From Brettanomyces bruxellensis (taxonomy: Eukaryota > Ascomycota > Pichiomycetes > Pichiales > Pichiaceae): 64,000 nt of DNA. Shown one piece after another: positions 18,443 through 27,112 of the stretch. The translations under genes and the position numbers were made by a program. The stretch is from contig NC_054687.1 of assembly GCF_011074885.1 (NCBI RefSeq), positions 1,178,001-1,242,000 on the forward strand. Direction: 5' to 3'. Below the pieces are notes generated by a model, which was not told the DNA's origin, did not search any database, and saw only the letters and a program-made list of their open reading frames with translations. The stretch's first letter is position 1. The number at the start of each line of letters is the position of its first letter.

Positions 18443-19648
18443 ATGGACGGCCTTTTCAAATGTAACAATATGATGGAGGCACTCCGCATTGCCACAGAGT
18501 GTACATCCAGAATAAATGACGGAGAAATTGTCGATTTAATCAAAGATAAGCTTCGAAGTGGAGTTCGGCAGAGTTGCTTTACCATGGAGTCGATATGTGC
18601 ATTAATGGAAGTACTAACGCAGAGATCCGGACGGGTGGATGATATGAAGCCGGTTTATGATTATTTTCACGGCATAGGAGAATCGGCAGTGGTCTATTTG
18701 TCAGTTTGTCTGGTTTTGATGGCACAACTAGCATTTGAGAAAGAGCACGACATACCGAGGGCAAGCTCTATACTTTCCAGTGTGAATCCGTTGCAGTTGG
18801 AAAAATCACCTTCTGTTTTTCTTGTGCGTTGCTATTTGCTCAAGTCCAGCACTACAGATGGCTCAGATCTCACTCAGAAAGCACGGCTGCTCGATAAAGG
18901 ACTTGAGCACTTTAAGGCATCCAAGCATGGAATGTCTGCAAACCAGCGGAATCGGCTAATGTTCAAGCTACTATATCAGCGTTGTAAAGTGTTTCAGGAT
19001 GGGCAGCGGCTGGTTGACTGCCTGAATGAGTCTCTTCGCATTCTCAAACTGTACTCAAGCTATCCAGAGTACTTCAGTACGAGCCAGCAGTTTTTGGACA
19101 ACCTGCACAGCTTGGTCCACCTGTTTTTGTGCATTCCATACTGCCTGGCGAAGGTACGTGCTCTCCAGGAGTTTGGCAGGTTGATTTGTCCATGTAGCGA
19201 AAGTGGGGATAGCGGGGAACTACAGACATGGCTAAAAGATGCAATGAAGCCGGAAATAATGCGAAATGTGATATGCAGCATGGCACTTTCGAAAGTGATA
19301 CGCATGGATTCGGCAGATTTGGACAGGATTCTTCATTGCAAGTACCCTGAGCAGAAGCAGTACTTGCAGATCCGGAAGAACTTGCTTGTGTCGAACATAG
19401 TGGTTATGTCGAAGAACTTCAAGTCGGTGAAGATTTCGACAATGTGTGAGCTCATGGGTATGGAGGGAGAGGAGGCGGCAGTTGAGGAATTGCTGGTTGA
19501 CATGATACTGAATGTGATTATCCGTGCACAAATAGACGATGCAACGGGTGCAGTTCGATTTGAAAGTAATGGTAAGAGCGTGAACTGGAAGGTTAAGGTG
19601 GCTGATGCACTTGTTGAAGTGAATAACGTTTATAGGGATGTAAAGTAA
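18443..19648 (+). CDS. PCI-domain protein, COP9 signalosome subunit 4-like
   Basis: 401 residues from the first in-frame ATG (18443). The N-terminal two-thirds is helical and repeat-like, as in TPR-like solenoids of PCI proteins. The C-terminal part has the PCI winged-helix pattern: KISTMCELMGMEGEEAAVEE, then IIRAQIDDATGAVRFES, then a terminal helix (KVADALVEVNNVY). The segment corresponding to 'IDQxDGxVxFE' is characteristic of CSN4 and of its lid paralogue Rpn5. Without a search I prefer CSN4, since the sequence is more diverged than an essential Rpn5 would be. CSN removes Nedd8/Rub1 from cullins. A divergent Rpn5 or another PCI subunit remains possible. Confidence 0.55.
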   Translation: MDGLFKCNNMMEALRIATECTSRINDGEIVDLIKDKLRSGVRQSCFTMESICALMEVLTQRSGRVDDMKPVYDYFHGIGESAVVYLSVCLVLMAQLAFEKEHDIPRASSILSSVNPLQLEKSPSVFLVRCYLLKSSTTDGSDLTQKARLLDKGLEHFKASKHGMSANQRNRLMFKLLYQRCKVFQDGQRLVDCLNESLRILKLYSSYPEYFSTSQQFLDNLHSLVHLFLCIPYCLAKVRALQEFGRLICPCSESGDSGELQTWLKDAMKPEIMRNVICSMALSKVIRMDSADLDRILHCKYPEQKQYLQIRKNLLVSNIVVMSKNFKSVKISTMCELMGMEGEEAAVEELLVDMILNVIIRAQIDDATGAVRFESNGKSVNWKVKVADALVEVNNVYRDVK

Positions 19649-20312
19649 ATAAAGAAAAGTTCGGGCTGAAACTGAAGGTCTGATCTATGCCGGCTCAAAG
19701 TTGTTGCTGTTGTGAAAGCTGCCTTGGTCATGTAGAGTAATCAGGAGAAGTAGAGGATGGGTATATGATAAGTTAAAAGAGCTGACAGAATAGTATGCAG
19801 TTCTTAAGGATCATACTATTGTAGTGAGTGTGCATTTTGGATGGGGTGATTGTTTAAAGATCACATTTAGATTGGCTAATGACCACATGTGGCCTTAGAA
19901 ATGATGTGGAGGCGTTGACATTGAAGTTAGCTTGGGCTAGTTATATATGGGAATACTTCTATACAGTGTCTTGACAAGTTGAAGTATGTAGTTAAAGTGT
20001 CGTTAAAGTATCGTTAAAGTATAGTTAAGGTATCATTAAAGTATAGTTAAAGATAATTAAAGATACTTAAAGATAGTTAAAGATAATTAAAGATACTTAA
20101 AGATAGTTAAAGATAATTAAAGATACTTAAAGATAGTTAAAGATTATTAAAGATAGTTAAAGATAGTTAAAGCATACAATCACGTCTACACAGAAATATC
20201 AGACATTCGATGTATTACACAAGCGAAGAGAGCTAAACAAAACTAAAGAAAGATCAAAGCAAGATATCATGAACTTGCAATTAAAAGACATAAGGCATAA
20301 GATGGAAGCAGA
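19649..20312. other. Convergent intergenic region, CSN4-like / PFK2
   Basis: 664 bp between converging 3' ends. The first part is unremarkable; the second holds the tandem array at 19991-20175. No gene seen. Confidence 0.6.
19991..20175 (+). repeat. Tandem array switching from 11-bp to 10-bp units
   Basis: 18 units without interruption. The first five are 11 bp (GTTAAAGTATC type, 19991-20045). The next thirteen are 10 bp (NTTAAAGATA, 20046-20175). The first base N of the 10-bp units cycles G, A, C three times, making a 30-bp higher-order repeat, then reads G, A, G, G. The A-runs recur at the DNA helical pitch, so the array should be bent or curved. It lies between two converging genes. Confidence 0.95.
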
Positions 20313-23174
20313 CTAGACAACGACCCTGCCACTCAACATGTCGGCTATCTCGCGAATGTCCTTCCAGAAGATACGCTTCCTGGACCGCTTGCCCGATTCG
20401 GACTCGTAGTCATAGAGCTTTCTGATAGACTCGAACTTGACATGCGAAGACTGGATACCCAGCACGCAGGCAGTGTTGGAGGCAGTTGGCGACTCGATGA
20501 ACTCACCAAGCTGATCCTGGGACGAGGCTATCTCGTCGTAGTGGTCTTCCAAGAAGGTGACGGCCCGAATTGCGAACCGGGCAGCACGAGTTCTGTCGAT
20601 TGGGGAAGGAACACCACCCTGTTGGATGTGGCCAGGGACGGCGGTACGAGCATCGAAGCGGCCGTGGGCCTCGGAGGTGATGATCTGGGCCATGACCTTG
20701 GCAGACATGACGTCGGAGGCCCTGGCAGACTTGATGAGGAGCCGACCGGACTTCTCCTTGCCCTTGTCGTTGTTGAACGAGGTCTTTAGTGTGTCGATGT
20801 CCTGCTCGAACTGCTCGATTGGGATACCATCCTCGGGCGAATATGAGGCGACTGCACCGGTGGTCAACTGCGTGTAAGTGGAGATGTAGCCGCAGTTTCC
20901 ACCCATGCACTCGACCACGAAGCATCTCTTCCTGGTAGCAGCTGCAGACTGCTTGATGGCATCGCAGTAGTCGACCAGGGAGTTGAGGCAGGTGTCTGAG
21001 CCCAAGGAGTACTGAGTTCCCGGCACGTTGTTGGAGAGTGTGGCCGGAACAAGCACCATTGGGATGCGGAATGCCGGATAGTGGGCTCTGGCCCGCTCGA
21101 GCTGGCTCAAGGCAGTGAACGCCTCGAATCCACCCACGAGGATCAACCCGTCAAACGAGTACTTGTCGAAGTAGTACGCAATCATGCCCAGATCTGCCTC
21201 CTCGGGCGTGGTCCGGTTTGTGCCGATCTCGGAGCCTCCTGTGGTGAGCAAGCCCTGGATATCGAGCCAGTTGAGCGATCTGACCGAATCGTGCCGGGCC
21301 AAACCGGAGAACCCGTTGTGGATCGCATATGGAACGTGACCCCGCGACATGCAGTACGTTGCAAACGAGTACACGGCGGAGTTCATACCTCCGGCTGGGG
21401 CTCCCACATTTATGATGGCGAACCTCTTTCTCTGTGATGCAGGCAACGAGGGCTCGCCAAAATCAGCCGAGTTCATTGCCATGAAGTTCTTCAAGTGCTC
21501 CGTGAACTCGGTGTCTCTCAAGCTGATGGCCTTGGCAAAGTCCTTGTCGGCAATGGCCTGGGCCACCGACTTCGTCAACTTCACTGCCTCCATCAACGGC
21601 CTCCGGACGATCTTGTTCTCGGCAATCGCAATCATTGGAGATGGTGTCTCCGGAGTTCCGTCCAAAATGGCCTCAACGGCAGCAACTCCTTGTAACGTGG
21701 CCAACTCACGGTCGTACGCCACTGCAGGACCTCCACGCTGCACGTGACCCAACGTCGTGACACGCGTGTCGAGCCCCAACTTGTCCACAAGCACGTCCTT
21801 GACGTCGTCCGGCGTGATCGGGTTGAGCGACGCGTCGATTGCCCCCTCTGCCACGATCACGATCGTCGTCCGCTTACCCCTGGCCCGGTGCTTGGCCACA
21901 ATCTCGCACATGTGCGAAGACCACTCGCTTCTTGATGATGGTTTTTCTGGAATGAAGATCCAGTCGGCAGCGGTGGCAATTCCAGCCATGAGGGCCAACC
22001 AGCCACAGTGCCGGCCCATCACTTCAACCACAAAAGCCCGCTGGTGCGAGTTGGCCGTGGCATTGATGTAGTCGACGGCCTCGCAAATCCGGGCCAAGGA
22101 CGAGTATGCACCGATCGTCGCGTCGGTCGTCGCCATGTCGTTGTCGATCGACCCCACGGTACCGCAGATGTTCAAGTGCTTGTAGCGGTCGTACTGGTCC
22201 TGCGTAATTTCCTGCTTGTGCAAGAGCTCGCTAATAAGCTCTGGCCACTCGCCACGGAACCGGTCTGCCCCCGTAAGCGACCCGTCTCCACCACAGACGA
22301 TCAACGCGTCGATTCCGGCATCGATCATGTTCTTGCAGGCCCGGAGTCGGCCCCACTTCTCCTTGAACTCCATGCACCGGGCCGTGCCGATGTTCGTGCC
22401 CCCCTCTGCAAGCCAGTCTCTCACCGTGTGCCAGTTCATCTCCTTGATGTATTCCGGGCCACCCTTCACGAGCCCGCTGTATCCCTCGTAGATTCCAAAC
22501 GCACGGCACCCTTTGAAGATCGCCGTCCGCACGATGGCCCGGACGTTTGCGTTCATACCGGGTGCATCTCCCCCTGAAGTCATCACCGCGATGTTTCTTC
22601 TTCTCTGCACTGGATTCAAAGTTGCCCCCGAAATCGCGTTCAAAGGCGTGGCCTCGCCACTCGTGGCAAACCCGTACGACTTGGCCCCGTCCTCCGGGTT
22701 GAACCGCGTCCGTTCACTGGCCCCGAATGCATTCTTCATGCCCGAGAAGCCCACCAACGTGCCCAATGGGTCCACCACGTACACCTCGAATGGATCCAGC
22801 TCAGATGGCCGCACCTGGTACTCCCAGCCGGCCGCCTTCAACTTCTCCGTCAACCCGTCGAGGTCAGGCGTCTGGAAGCACACCGACGACTGCAACGTCC
22901 GGAAGTCCCGCTTCTGCTTGTGGCTTCCGAAGTTCTCCGCTGCCTTTTCGATCTCCTCCTCTGGTGCAGCCTTGCTGCCATCAAGGATCAGCCGGATGTT
23001 CGCAGCCTCTGCTGGCGAGCTTGGGTTCGAACTCAAGAGCACTGTTCCTTGTTCTGGGCTGCCCACTGCCTCGAACTCGAGCACTTCCTCGTAGAATTTC
23101 ACTGCCTGCTCGAACTTCTCCTGGTTTGGTGCATAGTATATCACTAGAGGCACGTCGTTGAGGTATTCTGGCAT
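20313..23174 (-). CDS. PFK2: 6-phosphofructokinase, beta subunit
   Basis: 953 residues (959 in S. cerevisiae Pfk2). It phosphorylates fructose 6-phosphate with ATP in the hetero-octameric glycolytic enzyme. The N-terminal ~140 residues form the glyoxalase/VOC-like extension special to yeast PFKs. The catalytic half follows with MTSGGDAPGMNANVRA near 198, CGGDGSLTGAD near 294 and GSIDNDM near 340. The C-terminal regulatory half begins near 590 (GAPAGGMNSAVYS). Phrases such as IFKGCRAF, NSADFGEP and the ending IREIADMLSGR match the beta subunit (PFK2) rather than alpha. Third positions are strongly G/C, as for a highly expressed gene, which produces many long spurious antisense frames. The alpha gene is not in this window. 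Confidence 0.95.
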   Translation of the reverse strand: MPEYLNDVPLVIYYAPNQEKFEQAVKFYEEVLEFEAVGSPEQGTVLLSSNPSSPAEAANIRLILDGSKAAPEEEIEKAAENFGSHKQKRDFRTLQSSVCFQTPDLDGLTEKLKAAGWEYQVRPSELDPFEVYVVDPLGTLVGFSGMKNAFGASERTRFNPEDGAKSYGFATSGEATPLNAISGATLNPVQRRRNIAVMTSGGDAPGMNANVRAIVRTAIFKGCRAFGIYEGYSGLVKGGPEYIKEMNWHTVRDWLAEGGTNIGTARCMEFKEKWGRLRACKNMIDAGIDALIVCGGDGSLTGADRFRGEWPELISELLHKQEITQDQYDRYKHLNICGTVGSIDNDMATTDATIGAYSSLARICEAVDYINATANSHQRAFVVEVMGRHCGWLALMAGIATAADWIFIPEKPSSRSEWSSHMCEIVAKHRARGKRTTIVIVAEGAIDASLNPITPDDVKDVLVDKLGLDTRVTTLGHVQRGGPAVAYDRELATLQGVAAVEAILDGTPETPSPMIAIAENKIVRRPLMEAVKLTKSVAQAIADKDFAKAISLRDTEFTEHLKNFMAMNSADFGEPSLPASQRKRFAIINVGAPAGGMNSAVYSFATYCMSRGHVPYAIHNGFSGLARHDSVRSLNWLDIQGLLTTGGSEIGTNRTTPEEADLGMIAYYFDKYSFDGLILVGGFEAFTALSQLERARAHYPAFRIPMVLVPATLSNNVPGTQYSLGSDTCLNSLVDYCDAIKQSAAATRKRCFVVECMGGNCGYISTYTQLTTGAVASYSPEDGIPIEQFEQDIDTLKTSFNNDKGKEKSGRLLIKSARASDVMSAKVMAQIITSEAHGRFDARTAVPGHIQQGGVPSPIDRTRAARFAIRAVTFLEDHYDEIASSQDQLGEFIESPTASNTACVLGIQSSHVKFESIRKLYDYESESGKRSRKRIFWKDIREIADMLSGRVVV

Positions 23175-23231
23175 TTCTGTATTGATACTTGATTAGTTTT
23201 TGCTTTACTTTGCTTTGCTTTGATTTGCTTT

Positions 23232-23289
23232 CTCACTTTACTTTGCTTCACTTTCTCACTTTACTTTGCTTCACTTTCTCAATTTGCTT
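23232..23289 (+). repeat. 23-bp tandem repeat in the PFK2 promoter
   Basis: Two identical 23-bp copies (23232-23254, 23255-23277; CTCACTTTACTTTGCTTCAC plus TTT) and a partial third copy. They sit inside a longer CTTT/GCTTT-rich tract 58-115 bp before the PFK2 start, where they could set 5' UTR or initiation properties. Confidence 0.85.
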
Positions 23290-23948
23290 CTCACTTGCTA
23301 TCTTGGTCACTCTAACTATGCTGCTCTACAAACTGCTCGCATGCAATTAAAGTCTCTGGCTACTGTCTCTCGTACCACTAGTATGCTGAAAGAGGAAAGT
23401 CATGAAAGAAATTCTAACGTGCAAGTGAGAAATAACTCATTAAAAATCATTCTGCCTGGAAAAATACTCCCCCTCCAACAATGCCCACATGTGCACCGGG
23501 CCGGCAGAAAGCAGCACAGGGCAGGTGAGAAAATACTACTGGGGAAAAAAGTAAAAAAAGATAAAAATAATAATAATAGCATTGGCCCAACCCACCCATG
23601 AATCAATCAATCTGAAGTCATTTTTTCTCCCCCCTCCTCATATCAGCATCCGACTTCTCGGAGATCTGTGCAGCGGTCGGAGAAAAATGAAAAAAAAAAA
23701 AAAAAAAGTCAAGCTGGCACCATTATCCTCAACAAGTCTTGCGGAATAATGCGCGCGACTATCTCAGTTACTATCCTCTCAATGCCCTCTTTGCCCCATG
23801 TCTCCTTTCCCCTGCTTCCGCGTCTTTCCATTACCTGCTTCCGAATCCTACCTTTTTTTTTTTTTTCTTTCTTTCTTCTTTCCTACCTTCTTTTCCACCC
23901 GCTTTTTCTGCAGTCCTGAGATTCCCCGAATCCGCGAATTTTTCAATA

Positions 23949-23970
23949 GCCACCAATAACCGTTGGTGGC
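23949..23970. promoter_or_regulatory. Perfect 8-bp dyad GCCACCAA/TTGGTGGC
   Basis: GCCACCAA (23949-23956) and TTGGTGGC (23963-23970) are exact reverse complements with a 6-bp spacer. The site lies ~250 bp past the PRP2 stop and ~780 bp upstream of PFK2. It could be a protein site or an RNA hairpin in the PRP2 3' transcript. Confidence 0.4.
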
Positions 23971-24217
23971 CTCGGGTGGGATACAATTAAACGGAGCAGA
24001 ATTCAATTCAACTCGATTGAATCACATAATATGATTCCTCTACAACTGAAAAATGCTACGCCGGAAAACCTCGTGATATCTCGCTACTTCCCCCATTTTC
24101 CCGCACTCGTTTGTTTCGCTTTCTCCGGAAAATAAATACTTCTCTTTCGTCTATTATGTCTATAAGCGCCGGTGATCAAGTAATACAAATACATTTCAGA
24201 TACACCCATCTCTGCTG

Positions 24218-27112
24218 TTACTTGCCCCCACTCGACCTGTAATAGTGTGGCGCATACTCCCCAAGCCACCTCTCGCTAACCGGCATGCAGTTCCGCATGA
24301 ATTCCTTCGAGGTGAGCATCAATTCGTTGTAAATCACGTATTTCGGAGGGGGCACCATCCTGAATAGTGCCGATGACGGATGAACGTACACGGGCTGGTG
24401 TTTCTTCAAAGTCTGGTAGTAATCACCCGATCTGCTGAGCTTGGCAGCATTGGCAAAAAAGCCCCGGGCAAACGACTTCATGATACGCACTTTAAGCCTG
24501 TCTCTCTCGTCCCGGGACATGCTTTCCATCCTGATCATGCTGTCTGCCCCATTCTGCCCTTCAATTTCCTCCTCCCCATAAATATTCATCTTTCTGCACA
24601 ACCTCGCGAGCTGGTTTCTCACGTTCCGGGCGCGGTTCATCGCCCGGTACTGGATAAAATTGTCCCGGCACCACTGCGGGGAAAACCCGTTGGTTGCAAA
24701 CTGGTTCCAGATCTCCAAGAGAGTCAAATGATCCCCGCCCAATCGGGCATCTGCTCTCGTGCGAAATTTCTCGGCACTTGTGGCTGCCGACGGCTGTGCC
24801 GACGGGTTTTCGCCAGCTTTTCTGCTCGTGCGTCCGGAAAAGATGGAGTTTGATTCCTCGAGCATCGAAATCACAGAAACAACCTCAGTGCAACAGTTCA
24901 GGCTCGAACTGGCAAGCAGGCACCTTGCAAGCATCGGATCGCAGGGTAGTTCGGCCATCTTTGCACCAGTCCGCGTCAATTCACCCTTTTCGTTCAACGC
25001 ACCAAGCGAATAAAGCTGCTCGAGTGCCTTGATGAGTGCCTCTGGCGATGGAGAGTCCAAGAAGTCGAAGTGGAGCAAGTCTGTGATGCCTAGAGACTCC
25101 ATTTGTAAGACCACCCCGGACAAGTTCGTGCGGAGTATCTCCGGGGTCGGTGTGGCCGCCATTTCGTTCATGTACGACCACCTGGTGTAGAGTCGGAAGC
25201 ATTTTCCGGGCCCCGTACGGCCTGCACGGCCTGCTCTTTGGTCTGCTGAGGCTCGTGAGCATGGAACCACGGCGAGAGACTGGATTCCGGTGACTGGGCT
25301 GTATCTGTCCTCCTTGACGAATCCACAATCTATCACATTTGCGATCCCGTCGATCGTGAGAGACGTCTCGGCGATATTTGTGGCCAACACCACCTTGCGT
25401 GCGTTTGCCGGGGTCTTCATGAAGATCAGTTTCTGCTGCTCCTGGGGGAGATTTGCGTATATCGGGCAAATTATCAACTGCCGCTCCATCTGCCCGGCAA
25501 GCTTCTCACACGTGGCTCTTAAGTTGGCCGCCATGGTCTCGATTTCGTCCTGGCCCGTCAAAAAAACGAGGATATCGCCTTCCTTCTGCGAAAAATGGAT
25601 CTGAAACACCGTTGTGGTTGCCGCGTGCAAGTAGTTGGCCTCTGGCTGCATCGTGTAGTGGATAGAGACGGGAAAACGGCGACCTGGAACGTTGAATATC
25701 GGTGCATTGTTGAAATACGCACTGAACTTCTCCGAGTCCATCGTCGCCGACGAAATAAGCAACCGGAACTCGGGCCTCTCCGATGAGAGCTCTTTCAAGA
25801 GCCCCAATAGTATATCCGTGTGCAGTGTTCTTTCGTGTGCCTCGTCTACCATCATCACGGAGTACTCCGAGAGATCCGGATCAGACATGAACTCCCGCAA
25901 GAGCATACCGTCCGTCATGTACTTGATCACTGTTTTCTCGCTTGTCCTGTCGTCAAATCGTATGCTGTAGCCAACCCGGTCACCCACTCTCGTTCCGACC
26001 TCATCCGAAACACGAGATGCAACTGCTGTAGCTGCCACTCTTCTTGGCTGTGTACATCCAATCTTGAATTTCTGTCCATCTTTTCTCGCAACTTTCTTCC
26101 CTAGAGGGCCTTTATCAAACCCAGCCTCATATAGATACTGCGGAAGCTGCGTGGTTTTTCCCGATCCCGTTTCTCCAACCACAATAAGCACCGGGTACTT
26201 TTTCACTGCTTCAATTAGCTGATCGCGATACTGGAAAACCGGAAGACTCTTCCTTGTATCTTCAATCGTCTTCACTCGTTCCTCCTCTTGTCGTATTTTC
26301 TCCCACAATGCCTTTTCATCTGCAGTTAACTTACTGTCAACATCATCTTCCTCATCACCGCCTGTAAAATCGACTGCCTGTGCCTGGTCAAAGACATAAT
26401 CGTAGGTCTTCTCTTCGTGCTGCTTGTCATTCTTTTTTAGATTTGTGAAATGCGAGAGTTGCTTCAACCGATTATGTTTCTTGCCGTGCTCCTCGTCCAA
26501 TAGGAATTGCATTCGTCGATTTTTGCCCGCCAAGACATCACCTTTCCGTTTCGTGTCAATTCGGCCTTCCTCGTTAACGTAATCATCCTCGATAAGAAAA
26601 GACCCACCTCCTCTTTCCTCCTCCTCCTCCAATCGGCTTCTTCTGTCAAAAATCGATAGGATCTCTTTCTTAATTTCATATTCGTGACGCTCCTGCTCAG
26701 ACATGTTGCCCCAGCCCAATTTCTCAATGTCCCTTTCAAAATCCTTTAGTTCTTCTCTTAGCAACACCATCTCCTTCTTCTCTCTCTCTGATAGATACTT
26801 CTGCCTAGATTTTAGTCTAAGCTGTTCAAAATTGACGTCTGGACCAGTCTCACCCTTCGTATTATCCCTATCATGCTCGTCATCTTGGCTTATTCTATTC
26901 GGAAACAGTATCGATTCATCTTCATCCTTGTGTTTAGTCTCTTTTTCCACCACCTTTATCGTATCATCAGGCTTATCAGCTGGTGCCTGATGATCTGCAG
27001 TTATCTCCTCCTTCTTATCTTGGTCTGTCCATTCGTTTGCTGCTGAATTTCTTTTTCGTCGCTTAAACTGGCCGCTCTTTATATTTGACATTCCGTGCTT
27101 GTAATTTTGCAT
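24218..27112 (-). CDS. PRP2: Spliceosomal DEAH-box RNA helicase Prp2
   Basis: 964 residues. Prp2 remodels the activated spliceosome before the first splicing step. A charged N-terminal ~280 residues is followed by the helicase core: EDTRKSLPVFQYRDQL, Walker A GETGSGKTT near 314, DEAH near 423, SAT near 453 and QRAGRAGRTGPG near 630. HA2 and OB-fold regions complete the C-terminus. The segment before Walker A and the overall layout match Prp2/DHX16 better than Prp16, Prp22 or Prp43. It is longer than S. cerevisiae Prp2 (876) because of the N-terminal extension. The neighbours URK1 and PHO91 also flank PRP2 in S. cerevisiae. Confidence 0.9.
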   Translation of the reverse strand: MQNYKHGMSNIKSGQFKRRKRNSAANEWTDQDKKEEITADHQAPADKPDDTIKVVEKETKHKDEDESILFPNRISQDDEHDRDNTKGETGPDVNFEQLRLKSRQKYLSEREKKEMVLLREELKDFERDIEKLGWGNMSEQERHEYEIKKEILSIFDRRSRLEEEEERGGGSFLIEDDYVNEEGRIDTKRKGDVLAGKNRRMQFLLDEEHGKKHNRLKQLSHFTNLKKNDKQHEEKTYDYVFDQAQAVDFTGGDEEDDVDSKLTADEKALWEKIRQEEERVKTIEDTRKSLPVFQYRDQLIEAVKKYPVLIVVGETGSGKTTQLPQYLYEAGFDKGPLGKKVARKDGQKFKIGCTQPRRVAATAVASRVSDEVGTRVGDRVGYSIRFDDRTSEKTVIKYMTDGMLLREFMSDPDLSEYSVMMVDEAHERTLHTDILLGLLKELSSERPEFRLLISSATMDSEKFSAYFNNAPIFNVPGRRFPVSIHYTMQPEANYLHAATTTVFQIHFSQKEGDILVFLTGQDEIETMAANLRATCEKLAGQMERQLIICPIYANLPQEQQKLIFMKTPANARKVVLATNIAETSLTIDGIANVIDCGFVKEDRYSPVTGIQSLAVVPCSRASADQRAGRAGRTGPGKCFRLYTRWSYMNEMAATPTPEILRTNLSGVVLQMESLGITDLLHFDFLDSPSPEALIKALEQLYSLGALNEKGELTRTGAKMAELPCDPMLARCLLASSSLNCCTEVVSVISMLEESNSIFSGRTSRKAGENPSAQPSAATSAEKFRTRADARLGGDHLTLLEIWNQFATNGFSPQWCRDNFIQYRAMNRARNVRNQLARLCRKMNIYGEEEIEGQNGADSMIRMESMSRDERDRLKVRIMKSFARGFFANAAKLSRSGDYYQTLKKHQPVYVHPSSALFRMVPPPKYVIYNELMLTSKEFMRNCMPVSERWLGEYAPHYYRSSGGK

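Larger units (their letters stand above)
23175..24217. promoter_or_regulatory. Long PFK2 upstream region
   Basis: About 1 kb between PFK2 (5' side) and PRP2 (3' side). Near PFK2 it is pyrimidine-rich with a 23-bp repeat. There is an A-run at 23690-23706, a T-run near 23852-23864 and a perfect dyad at 23949-23970. Many C/T-rich clusters fit a glycolytic promoter. No gene is supported. Confidence 0.5.

Noticed and set aside
18611..18625. TACTAAC followed by GCAG inside the CSN4-like gene
   Set aside because: The reading frame is intact through it and the branch-to-AG distance is too short; no 5' splice site fits.
21081..23161. Many long open frames (100-190 codons) antisense or out of frame to PFK2
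   Set aside because: They are mirrors of the G/C-ending codons of PFK2 and have low-complexity Arg/Pro/Ser products.
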